64,000 nt of DNA, taken from assembly GCA_964017145.1 (NCBI GenBank), contig OZ024852.1:683945-747944 (forward strand), written 5' to 3'. This document shows, in pieces, positions 24,501 through 35,500 of this stretch (position 1 is its first letter; each line of letters begins with the position of its first letter). The position numbers and the translations under genes were made by a program. Under the pieces are notes generated by a model. That model had not been told where the DNA came from. It worked only from the letters and a program-made list of their open reading frames with translations, and ran no database searches. Origin of the DNA: Agrocybe praecox (lineage: Eukaryota > Basidiomycota > Agaricomycetes > Agaricales > Agrocybaceae).

Positions 24501-26262
24501 ATGTCATTTTCCCTTTGTGTTCTCGTTTTTCCTTCATCTTTATATTTTTTTCTTCGTGTTTATGATTCTTCTTCTTCTCATCCTTCTTCTTTCGTCTCGT
24601 GATATTTTTTCCTCGGAGACAATTACTAACGTCTTTGCCATGTCTTCTAGAATGATCAGCGATCCCAAATCTGCTCAGTTTATCGCTTGGACGGAACTCG
24701 GGACGTCATTTGTCGTCTCCAACGTGGGCGAATTCAGTCGAAGCATTTTGGGATCGCATTTCAAGCATAATAATGTGAGTCTTTCGCTTTCGGGGAATTT
24801 TTTTGGTGCTGATGAATACTCTTGTATAGTTCTCGAGTTTTGTGCGCCAGTTGAATATGTATGGGTTCCATAAAATAAATAGGGTGCGTTCATACTTTCC
24901 CCTCTCCTCTATCTGGATAGCCGGCTTCTTGCTGTGGCGTTCTTTTTGGAGTTTTTGGTTTATCACCCGATTGGATGGTCGGATGCTGATGCTTTGTTTT
25001 TATTTTTACGTTTTCTTCTTCTTGGGTATCAATCCGAATTCAACAGACGCCTCGCGCTCAGAGGACGTCCACGGATGCGCAGACCTGGGAGTTCTCCCAT
25101 AGCAAGTTCCTCCGCGGCCGACAGGATTTGTTAGATGAGATTAAGCGAAAGGCACTAGAGCCTGATCCGAGCGTGAAGCATCGTGTTGAGCTTCCGGGTG
25201 AAGTGAGTGTCTATGCCTTTTTGAATCTTTTCGTTTCATTGTTGCGGACCATGGTATACTTACTGATGTTTTTCTTTCCCTTTTTTCTCTTTTAATTGGT
25301 CCAGGTGGCTGCACAGCTCAATGCGATGAGAGATGATAATCAACGGATGTGGGATCAACTTGCGGCTGAGAGACGCAAGGTTGACAAGCTGGTCAATGTT
25401 GTTGGCCGTCTATGGGAAATTGTTGGGAAAGGTTTCCCGGGCTCGGGTCAGTACCATGTTCTTGTTCTTCGTGAAGAGAATAATTGGCTGAATTCTTTTG
25501 CTCCTCAATGCAGTGCCCCAATTCCCGAATGATTTGCTCGAATCAACAGACAGTCCGAATATTTATGTTACTTCGCCGACTGCGACGTCGGCATCGAGAT
25601 TCCCCCCTCCGCTATCGATGAACATGCACAGTATGCACAGTATGGGAAGCCCCAATTCTAGTCCAACGGCGTCGGATTTCCCGTCGTCGCATATGCACCA
25701 TGGACATCCACACCATCCTCATCAATCTCAATCGCACTCGCTGTCGAGGCAGCAGAGCTTCCAGCACGTAAATGGTTATCGGGGTGAAAGTTCGTCTTCG
25801 ACGCCGTTGCAGTCTTCGCCTGGCTCCATCTCTATGGAGCTCTTTGACGATGGATCAGCTGATCCTCCGTCGCTTTCTGGGCGAAAGCGTCAGAGACTTG
25901 ACGAAAATGGCATTGGTGTACCGAGCGGGATGAACTCGAACGATTCATTATCGCTGATGTCGTCTGTGTCGTCGCCAGGATCCGGTACAGGACCTGGTAT
26001 CTCCAATCTGACCGTGCCCAAGAAATCGAGTCGGGCAAGGAGCGATAGCGCCCCCTTGGGGTATGGAGGTGCCCAGCTTTGGCAGCAGGGCGGGATGTCG
26101 AACGGTGTCGGTGGTGGACACAGCGTGATGGGCAGACCAAGAAGTGGAAGTGGGCTGGTGCCCCGAGGCGTCCCGAACATCGGGAACATGACTAGAGGAA
26201 ACAACGCCAGTACCCCGCTCCTCGCAGTCTCTGCTGCAGATCCCGACTTGAGCGGTCGATGA
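21560..26262 (+). CDS. Heat shock transcription factor (HSF family)
   Basis: Six exons (21560-22299, 24651-24774, 24830-24883, 25047-25202, 25305-25446, 25514-26262) give 654 residues in one frame. The HSF DNA-binding domain spans about residues 238-345: NNFVTKLYQMISD, FIAWTELGTSFVVSN, FKHNNFSSFVRQLNMYGFHK, then WEFSHSKFLRGR. Residues about 360-400 (VAAQLNAMRDDNQRMWDQLA onward) form the coiled-coil trimerisation region. N- and C-terminal parts are long, low-complexity and Ser/Pro/Gly/His-rich, as in fungal HSFs; PRKRSPS and GRKRQRLDE may be nuclear localisation signals. There is no response-regulator domain, so it is not Skn7. It should bind heat shock elements as a trimer. Unusually, intron 1 is 2,351 bp and cuts the DNA-binding domain after Leu-Tyr. 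Confidence 0.93.
22300..24650 (+). other. 2.35-kb intron inside the HSF DNA-binding domain
   Basis: The donor is GTGAGT at 22300. The acceptor TCTTCTAG ends at 24650, with an ATTACTAAC branch site at 24622-24630 and a long pyrimidine tract before it. Both flanking exons are invariant HSF domain sequence, so everything between must be removed. Other introns in this window are about 48-170 bp. The intron holds an imperfect internal duplication of about 200 bp (around 22640-22800 and 22900-23030), three perfect GCATATATGC palindromes (22650, 22817, 22922), and overlapping open stretches of up to 206 codons with no recognisable product. Confidence 0.85.
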
Positions 26263-27600
26263 TTACAAGCTGGTGGTCGATTTTTTTTTACCCATTCTCT
26301 CTGTACATCCAATCCAAATCTGCTTTTGATACCTCTTCTTCTCCTTCTTTCGTATCCTTCCGTGTGCGTGCTCGACTCGCCCGTCGTGCTATGATCGTCA
26401 TCCATCCATCGATAAATCTCAGTGATCAATCTGCCATGGATACATGTTTCCCTCACCATTTCCTCCATCTTGACCTCAATCTGGCCAATTAACAACCATC
26501 TCACATACACGCACACACGGACTAAAAATTGATATACGGAACCGGCAAAAATGATGTTCAACAAACATTCCTCCTCCTGCTTTCTCGCTATCGCCTTTAC
26601 TACGGACTTTACACAAACCACTTTTGGGACTTTTTTGTTTTTTTCTTCTTTGTCTTCCCATACACCCCAACAACATTTCACAAACAAACCAAAAAAAAAA
26701 TCTACGGAAACTCTTCGTCCGAGTCATTCGTTTTTTCTTTTCCCTTCTTTTCGTCTTCACTCCTTTCCACCCCCCCTTTCTTTCTTTTCTCTTTCTTCAA
26801 CTTGTTTGTGCCCATATATCGTGATTCGATTCCATCTAGACAAGACCCAGATTATATACAAAACCAGAATCTTCCTGTGTGCCTTTCCCCTTTTTTCGTC
26901 CTCGTGTATATTTTCCGAGACTGACTGCTGCCACTGCTCATCTTCATCTTCATCTTCTTTTGACTTGGCTCCTGTGCTCCGTGACTTCTCTTCTTTACGT
27001 TGCGTTTGTCCACCGATATACCCATTTCATTTCATTTTTTTATATCCTTTCTTTTTCGTTGTTACTTCCCATCTGTTCTGGTTCGGTCCTTTCAGATATA
27101 CCAAGCTTTTGTTTTTTTTCTTTCCTTCTCTTTTCTCCCATGCAATGTCATGCGCTCTTCGTACTACTACAACTACATACATACATACATACCCCCTCAT
27201 CCATCCATCCATGTCACCTGCTTACTCACTCACTGTCCATCGCTACCCGCTCCTCTAACGTTTCACGTAAACTGCTCTGCAACTGTAGTCTTGTCAATCG
27301 CATTCGCACATTCACTTCTTTTTTTCTTTTCTTTCTCTGTTCTTGCTCTTTCTATCGTCATTGGCAACGACGACTCCGCTATACCACAACAACGGCAACT
27401 TCTTGTTTATATTCTCCTCTTTTTCTTCAACCTCCTCCATGTTTCGTTAGTGTTGTGTGTATGTGGTTGTCAGCTTTCGACTTTTTTCCTTGCTCCCTTT
27501 TTCTTGTCTTTTTCTTTCTCTCTTTTGTCAATTGGTCTTTTTTGTTGGTTTTCCCAAGTTCGCCCTGCGTAGCCCTTGAATCTGTGCCATAGAAAAAATC
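26263..27600 (+). other. Pyrimidine-rich 3' flank of HSF
   Basis: About 1.3 kb downstream of the HSF stop is strongly C+T-rich on the plus strand (many TTTTCTTC, CTTTTTTCC and CCATCC runs), with microsatellites ATAC near 27175 and CCAT near 27200. Two open stretches over 230 codons occur (26551-27258, 26879-27592), but they consist of Phe/Ser/Leu/Cys low complexity produced by the skew. It is best seen as a long 3' UTR or non-coding flank. Confidence 0.6.
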
Positions 27601-28926
27601 TGTATCATATTCATATCCATGTCCAAACTGCACATTACGTTTTTGCATTACGGCTTCCTTCCAACGTTCAAACTTCGAGGCGAACCACGATTACGGGAAG
27701 AAATACGTAATGGTAACGACTTGCACCAGCCCCACTCCTTGCGAAGTACGACCAAATCGACTCATTCCCGATGCCAGCAGTGATAGCGAAGCCGGTCTGC
27801 TCGTACGCAGTGGGAACCATCATTTGACCTTAAAGCGAAGAATCGAGTTTGCCCAGAAGTGCGGCGTGCATTTCGGTAAAAGTGCTCCTCTCTAATAGCT
27901 CGAATCCGCAATACATACATATAGCGAATGCATTGAAGCGAGGGTCAAAGGATCGCACACTGCGATTAATTTCCGTAGGCTGGGTGTCCGATTAAATGGG
28001 AAATTATAAAAGGAAGCCTGGCTCTCAATCGGTGTGAATAGTCGTGGAAGTATAGTAAGTAGTGCATGTATGCACACCAAAAACTCTAGGATTAAAAAAG
28101 CTTAAACGTGTTGAGATCGTGTGCCTGCATGACATGAGGATGGTCTTGATTCTCTTTCTCGCGAGCTAATAGATTCCCGTTTTGATGTGATGTTCACCAG
28201 CTTGGAGAATAATGCACCTATTCGGTGGTACCCGAAGTTCTGGCATCCATGCTGAGCTCGAAGCGATTTTTGGGTATCGAATAAGCTCTGTAGTCCGAAT
28301 TTGAAACCGCATAACACAGCACGATGATGCAAGCAGGCTGTTCATCAATTAAACCACGAAAGGACGCCGCAGTTGAAAAGGATATCATTGTGAACGATCG
28401 CAAACCAAATTGATGCAAGGGAAAGACAGGAGAGTTGGCCTTTGTGATCATTCATATGACGCTTCCCAGGTCATCAGAGGGAACGAATTGACTTAAGTCT
28501 CGAAAAACATGGGTTTATTGAGGGAAATTATTGGCTGAAGTCGACGAAACGCTGTCTTATAGGACAATGCGACCATGGTCATTGTCCTTTTTCTTTCTTC
28601 AGCACGACTTGAACTGATTGCGAACCGATGATGACCGTGTAATCTCATCTAAATCGGGCGTCAGACTTAAAGCTTAACGCCCAGAGCCTAGAGGCAATAA
28701 CCCGGTTCGTTGTCAAAAAAAAGCCAAGATTGTCATTTTTGTCGATCTGGCATTAATTAGATTTTCTTTCCCCTGATAGACGTAAAGTAACAATAGATAA
28801 GGTTCTGTCAAAAATCGGCGGTCAGCGCTCAGCTCCAAAACATATATATGTCAAATCCAAAAAACACACCTTGATCAGCTACACATACGTCCACCCGCAC
28901 AAAAATTTCGCAGAAGGAAAGTGACT
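27601..28926. other. Intergenic, no gene seen
   Basis: About 1.3 kb separates the pyrimidine-rich flank from the HET-domain gene. Short open stretches on both strands have no domain content. The right-hand end should contain the HET gene promoter. Confidence 0.5.
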
Positions 28927-31310
28927 ATGCCTAGAAAAGGTCCTTGGGTACCGCCTACCTATGTAGGCTCCCCAGATGAAGCTCCAGACAGAACCCCTGT
29001 CCGATCTGGTAAAGGACACAATCGAAAGGCTGGTCCAAAGTGCGGAACTTGCTTTGACCTTGATCTACGTTACGTCCCACAACCCCACAAGGATCAGGAC
29101 AACTGTTCATATGGCCAAATTTCCCGGCATTGGATAACAACCTCCGATCTCGACAAAGACAAGTCCTGCGTGTCGTGCCGTTTTTTGAAATCCGCCTTTG
29201 ACACTTTGCTGAATTCCGGTGAAATTATCAATATCCCTCCAGGACATGAAATCGGCGAATACTTCATTGCTATATTGGACCGAAGCGATGACGATTCGGC
29301 AGATGGAGAATTTAAGAAAAGGAAGAAATTGGCAGAGGAGAAATATGACTCCTCGAAGAGTTTGATATTCGATATGAGGTGTGGTACGAGAAAGGCAGGA
29401 AGTGGAAAGCAGGGTCGCAATGGCAGCGATGAGGAATTTAAAGTTGAGATATACACACCACCAGGCGGTACGTGGTGCATCTTCTCGATGTGGTCGTTTC
29501 TGACGCTGGTGCATTAGCTCCGGCTGCACCTTGGAAATCGATTGGTACAGCTGGCGAGATCCCGACAAAGCCTAGCGTAGACGAATACGCTAAAATGATC
29601 CAAGGCTGGCTTAGCGATTGTGATGAAAATCACAAGATATGCCAGACAGAATGGAAGAGCCCGAATGGCGAAAAGGAATTATTACCCCGTCGAGTGCTTG
29701 ACCTTTCGAATGGTCAAGTTCGATTGATAGAAACAACAGCGGGGCAGCGCGGCCATTATGTTGCGCTGAGTCATTGCTGGGGGAAAGAGCAATTGCTCAC
29801 GACGACTCGTGCGACGATTGACGACCGTACGAGAAGAATTCCGTTTGAGGAATTGCCAAAGACGTTTCAAGACGCCATCAGCATAACGAGGGCCGTTGGA
29901 TTGCAATATATCTGGATCGATTCCCTGTGCATTATCCAACAAGATAAAGCAGACTGGGAACAGCAAAGCGCTCTCATGGCAGACATTTATGGTCGATGTT
30001 ATTTGAACATTGCGACCACGAGAGCAGGAGGTGGACATGAGGGCTGCTTGGGGCCTAGATGGACTACAACGGATACCTTGCAATGGGCAGCCGAATTCGC
30101 AAAACAAGTCGGAGACGACTCGGACGACGAGATTGTGAGCGGAAAGAAGGCCAAAGAAATCTCCAAGATCAGGAAGTGCCCAGTCAAATCCTTCAAAATT
30201 CCTGGTGTGGAACAAGATATACGTATCAGGCTCTCCATAAAATCCGCTCATGAGGCTCTTCAAACCCCGCGATGGATTCAAAGCCATGCTGCTACGGCTC
30301 CGTTATTGCCCCGTGGTTGGGTTTACCAGGAGCGCTTTTTGTCCTCACGAACGGTGCATTTACATGCCAACGAAATGGTTTGGGCTTGTAACGTCAGCCA
30401 ACGGTGTGAATGTAAAGAGCTTGATGGATCGCCGCCTGACGGCGACGGTTGGAGTGCCAGCAAGGACCGAGTCGTTAAACTTCCGGACAACAGAAACGTG
30501 AAGGCGATATATGGATTGTGGAGGACGATTGTCGAAGACGTCAGTTGCCTCGATCTGACATACGAATCCGATCGACTTCCAGCCCTTGCTGGTCTTGCAT
30601 CGAGATTTGCAAAATACCTGCCTAGGAATGAGAGGTATCTCGCTGGCCTGTGGGAAGGCGATCTTCCTCGCGACCTTCTTTGGGAGTCAGGTGGAAGTAA
30701 ACAAACGAAAGGGCCCACTAGAGTGCGCGACAGCAGCCTGGGACCATCTTGGTCATGGGCATCTCTTCAGTGGGGCGGAGGTAAAGAGTCTGTGAGTGGA
30801 ATGGAATGGGAGTATGAGACGAAGCCCAAGCTTGCTGAATGGGCCGGGGTCAAAACGTATTTGCAGGATCCTCGAGTGAAGATTATCAGTGCCTCAGTAA
30901 CCATCGAAGGACAGAACAAGTATGGTACGGTGAAAGGAGGATGCGTCGTGATGGAAGGACCGTTATGCGCCGTCGTTGTCAGCAATGTTTCGAGACCTGG
31001 CTCTTCCCCGATTGCTGGCGTCACCACAGTCAAAGAAAGTATCTTCAATTCATTACACCTTAATTACGACACTGCAGACGCCGAGGCATCTTCTGGCGGC
31101 ACAGTATTCTGTCTGTTCATCGGATCGTTTAGCGAGAAATTCTCTCATAGCAAATTAGCGCACATAACTCACCATGGACTGATCTTGAAGCCTGCTACTG
31201 CCGGAAAATTCGAAAGAATCGGACGCTGGTCACAGCACATTGAAGATTGGGTACACAATAAGGACGTCTGGACCAAGAAATCGAGAGTTCATAGGCTTTC
31301 GATTGTCTGA
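28927..31310 (+). CDS. HET-domain (heterokaryon incompatibility) protein
   Basis: Exons 28927-29467 and 29518-31310 join in phase 1 across a 50-bp intron (GTACGT...CATTAG) to 777 residues. The HET domain starts at about residue 261 with YVALSHCWG, continues with LPKTFQDAISITRAVG and YIWIDSLCIIQ (311-321), and ends near 405. The N-terminal third has paired cysteines (CGTCFDLDL and SCVSCRFLK), usual for basidiomycete HET proteins. The C-terminal part carries DRLPALAGLA and RYLAGLWEGDL, also conserved in the family. HET proteins trigger cell death after fusion of unlike hyphae in ascomycetes; the role in basidiomycetes is less clear. ATG 28927 was preferred to an upstream GTG. A dead fragment of a close relative lies at 50112-50440. 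Confidence 0.9.
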
Positions 31311-32052
31311 AAGAAGTAGTATGTTATAGTTGAAATTGAAAAATAGATTCATCAAGAACACGTACGCAGCCGATTTAAAAGTGACACGTTGATTTTCAAA
31401 GGATAATAAGAGTCCCAGGACGCGCCATTGTTTGTCGCTTTCCTTTTGCTGTAAAAACCGCGTAATTGAGGTGCGAAGTTCGAACAAGAGTGATTAATTG
31501 ATTCCAATTTCCTGAATGCCTCACATCTGCTTACGCATGTTTGACGGCGTCTTCCGACCTTATCCCCCGCTCCTATTCTACTAAACTTTACTCTCACTTC
31601 TTGTATATCCGAATCGGTTTGCTCAGCTTGTTCCCAGACTTGCACCAGTTTCCAAGTAGTTTACGCTCGTTGAAAGACGGCCGTTTACCACTTGAGCTTA
31701 ACCTATTGATGGGCCGGTCAACTGGAACTTTTCTTCCTTTTCTTCGGTAATTTTGGTTATTCTGTACACCACGACGATGGCATTTGGCAGCTCGAAAGCG
31801 GATTCCGATACGCTGGCAAACTTTAATTCTCCGCCTATGTCTTCAACAGGCTTGGACGTCGGGGACTAGCCCAAGTTTTCGATCATTGCGCGAACACGGG
31901 GAATACAGACTCGAGAGTCGGCTTCAGGACACTGACGAGGTAGCGGTTATGGGACGGTTGTGCACCATAGGCCCAGGATATATAAATCTAAACATGCAGA
32001 TCTTTCAAGAGGACTAAAACATAGTAAACATCCTTTTGGCTTTTGGATCACA
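31311..32052. other. Intergenic, no gene seen
   Basis: About 740 bp lie between the HET gene and the decayed PI-PLC-like gene. No coding feature was recognised. Confidence 0.55.
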
Positions 32053-33819
32053 ATGGATCGTCTTGCTAGAGCGCTGTATGCTGCGCTCACCATTACTCTG
32101 CTTTCTTCTGTCTTGATCCATGCTTCATCTTCGAAGCATGCAGACATGATGTCCGAGGATAGTAACCAGCACTCATTCTGCTCCATGAGCAATCTAGATT
32201 GCAGACACCCTCTTGACGACGTTTTCAACAACGAAATTCCAGGAAACGTATGCACTCCATGATTCCCTCATCGTACATTGCTGATGCCACAATTTCTCAG
32301 AATTCTTTCCAATCCGACTCTTTTGATAATTCATCAGTGTCATTGTCCGGCACCGCCCAATGGAATTACAGAAACAGTTTGTTTGGATCGTCCTTCGTTG
32401 GTACCGGCATCCCACCAGGCTTAGCTGCCCACAACGGACAGCTTTTCGTCATGTATACCGATCGTTCCAGCGCCCAACTTTACTTCGCTACTGGGAACAA
32501 CGCGAACTGGCGCACTCCAACCAAGGTCATTGATAAAGCTGGTGATTCCTTTGAAGTAAAAAATTCACAAAGCCCGGCACTTGCTTCTTTCTATGGGAAC
32601 CTCCACGCTGTGTTCCAGCAACAGGATAGTCTGATCCATCTCGTATACAATGATACCTCCAGTGTATGGACACGACAAATGGTATTCGCAAAGACGTCCC
32701 AGACCAGCCCTACACTCGCTGCTCATGATGGGAAATTGTTCCTCGCAGCTGTCGATAGCAACAACCTACTCCGGTATAGCACCTGGACCCCGCAGACCGG
32801 GTGGGCTGCTTTCAACAATATTAACGGTGAGCGGTCCTGGGGAAAGCCAGCCCTGTACGAGTTGAAGAATACACTATATATGTTCTTCCCAGAGAAGAAT
32901 GAAGGCCGCAGTATCCTCAATGTCGTTTATGACGACGTGTTCAAATTCTGGCGTCGAGTTTCTGAAACTCTACCAAGAGAATCGACATCATTTGGCGTCT
33001 CCGCCGCGTATGGATATGGACAGGCCTTTGCCGTCTTCCAGGACAATAACCCGAAGCGCTCTGGCACCATTCTTGTTAATTAGAACGATGGGACATCTTG
33101 GGTTAGCCATGAAATTCCTGGGGGAAAGTCAGCCAATACACCGACAATAGCCATCCTGGACGACGTCGTAAATGTCCGAGACGCACAAAGGGGAAGGAGT
33201 GATTGTACAAATTAAGGAAGACCCAGCTCCTATTCGCTCGTCTGTAACTCTCGCCTCTGCAGTCGAGAATGTGGTAAAGGAACACAGTGGCTTCTGGAAT
33301 CTTGGTACCACAGTTCCAACTCTCAGAGCATTGAGGGGGAAAATTCAGCTCATGCGCAGGTATTCCATCAACCCCTATCTGGGGGAAAGGCCTCTTGGAA
33401 TTGATGTGACGGATTGGCCAGACAACAGCACCCACTTCGAGATAAACACATCGTCTGGAGCGACCTTGGTAGTACAGGATGCGTACAGGTTTGACCTGGA
33501 TTTTGAAGACCTAGTTCGACAAAAATACTCCGCGATCGACAATCTCTTGCGGCAGGCCATCAGCGATCCAGATGCGTCGACGTGGTACATTAATTTCGCA
33601 AGCGCGAGTGCTGCGGGGTTGCATTTGTACATCGAGCCCAAGGATATCGCAGTCGGCTACTACGAACATTTCCTCTACCTGCGTGGAATCAATTCCTTCC
33701 TCCAAAACAGATTATACGACCTGCCTAGTGGCAAGCGCCTTGGCACGATATTGATGGTTTTCCCAGAATCGCCTACTGGAGACATTGTCGCTCGTATCGT
33801 CGCCGAGAACTTCGTGTGA
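32053..33819 (+). pseudogene. Decayed secreted PI-PLC-like gene lacking the catalytic half
   Basis: Exon 1 (32053-32247) encodes a signal peptide (LYAALTITLLSSVLIHASS). After a 53-bp intron, exon 2 from 32301 encodes a repeated beta-strand region (GLAAHNGQLFVMYTD, ALASFYGNLHAVFQQ, TLAAHDGKLFLAAVD) that looks like a beta-propeller or lectin-like module. A TAG at 33081 interrupts it, yet the same frame continues sensibly (NDGTSWVSHEIPGG, TPTIAILDDVVN) before the frame shifts near 33180. The shifted frame then matches the second half of the bacterial-type PI-PLC X domain: RGKIQLMRRYS, DWPDN, WYINFASASA, RLGTILMVFPE. The first half of that domain, which carries both catalytic His residues and the Asp/Arg, is absent. 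The gene is therefore broken by a nonsense codon, a frameshift and a deletion. Confidence 0.8.
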
Positions 33820-34038
33820 ACACTTTGAGCGTGCTGGGGTCCATGTTACTGGTAGCGAACGGGTTATATTTCGAGAAATATGATTAGATGTGATTTTTTG
33901 AATAGATTTCTTGGTCGTAAATGGTGTTGAAAAATTGTTTGAATTTGCACGAAGAATACTGGGATGAGGTGAATGGAAGAAAAATAAAGACCTAGCCAGC
34001 CTTGACACTGTAGTCTTGATGAAACAATAGCGAGTGAT

Positions 34039-35500
34039 TCAAGGTCTCAATGGAAAGGTTGTAACCATCACAGAGAAATCCAGATTCTTTTTTGCTGACA
34101 TACATGGAAACTGGGATTTAATAAGAGAACTAAATGCCTCTGGCGTTGAATCTCCAGGATATGGTATCCTGGCACTGAGGAGCAGGTAAACCTCAAAAGT
34201 GAGAAATCGGATCTGATCAAAGTGAGGGCGTGTAAAGAACTCGTCGAAAAGACTACATTGCAGTCTGCGAAGATGATCCATTAGATCTTCCTCGTTTGAT
34301 ACTGCTGGTATGTAGAAACAAAGCTTGACATTCTCCAGAGCTGAACAGAGATCTTCCTCGCCCAGTAATATGGAGCATGTGTCGAGAAAAAATTCGTTCG
34401 CATGGGAAATCGCAATAAACGTATGCAGCTTCGGGAGGATGCGAAATGGTATAGGCCTGACATAACCAGAAGCTGATGAATAGGCAAGGACATCAGTAAA
34501 CCTTGAGCATAGTCACAAATGTCGGAAGTTTGTACTAACTTGCTTTGACAAACAATATCTGAAGACTTGAGCTGGCTCCTTGCAAAATTTCTTCCAGTGC
34601 TTGCGTCGTACGTTGGGTTGCCGGAATCAAGTTGAACCAGAGACTCTTCAATTTGGAGAAAATGACTGTCGGTGGTACTTGTTGGGTGGCGATTCGGGAA
34701 ATGTCGAGCATGGATCGTACGGAAAACTCAACGCTCACACCCAGAGATTCTAGGATGACGGCTTGATCGTGCCCCTTTCCCGGTAAGTCCGCGAAGAAAT
34801 GTTCGGGAAGAGGCTCTGATAACGAAGTGTTGCCGAGCTTCAAGTGCTTGATGAACGTATTTCGCAGGAAATTTTGCGGGATATGTTGAAAGTCTAAAAT
34901 CGATAGGGATTCCAATCGAGGTCGATGGCAAACTTCGAATAGAGCGAGGGATAGATCCTTGTCGAGTGCCGTCCAACGAGTTCCGAGAGATAGATTTAAT
35001 GTACATGGAGTGGGGTGTGTCATATCCTCATCCCGATCCCTGAATAATCTTCTAAAGATGATAGCGAGCGGGACGGTATCTTTCGGCCAAAAAAAACAGG
35101 TAAACGAAATGATCCTCGAGGCCAATCCACTCGTCTCCGAAAATGGATCTGCTTGGATTAGTTTGCAAAGCTGGTGCACTGTCCTTCTTGTCTTTGGCTT
35201 GTTTATTTCCACAGATGCAAATAGGTGTTTGTGTGCTCGATCGCGGAAAGGCTTCGAGACGAGAGACAGGTTCACGAGTCCTCTAGTCCATTCATCCTTA
35301 TCCGAGATGAAAGAAATTTCATCGATGACGAGATCAAAAAGTTCTTGAGGTAATAGCGGCCTCTCGGACGCCACGGTTGTGGGAGAAATATATCCTTCTG
35401 TGAGGTTCTGCGCCTTGTAGTGTGCGATTGGAAAAAGGGTAGTGACTTGTTGGTCATGGGCCAAGCGGAGCTGGCGGAGACGAGACCTCGTACAACCCAT
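34039..35500 (-). CDS. F-box-like protein, family B copy 2
   Basis: Exons 35500-34540 and 34472-34039 give 464 residues; the 67-bp intron (GTTAGT...CATCAG) is phase 1 at the position used by copy 1 (4089-5494). The F-box-like start is LPQELFDLVIDEI, followed by LVSKPFRDRAHKHLFASVEI, nearly matching copy 1. The second exon shares LPKLHTF and LLGEEDLCSALE with it. The only ATG upstream (35500) places about 46 extra residues before the F-box motif, absent from copy 1, so the true start or a first exon is uncertain. It is about 29 kb from copy 1 in inverted orientation. SCF involvement is inferred. Confidence 0.8.

Noticed and set aside
21560..26262. Assignment of the HSF gene as Skn7
   Set aside because: The C-terminal part has no response-regulator domain and instead shows the HSF coiled coil followed by low-complexity sequence.
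26551..27592. Two open frames over 230 codons downstream of HSF
   Set aside because: They are Phe/Ser/Leu/Cys low complexity created by the C+T-rich strand, overlap each other in different frames, and have no domain or splice structure.
33084..33172. An intron that would remove the TAG at 33081 in the PI-PLC-like gene
   Set aside because: The sequence after the TAG continues in the same frame with family-like protein (TSWVSHEIPGG), so it is former coding sequence rather than intron, and any such intron would still leave the catalytic half missing.
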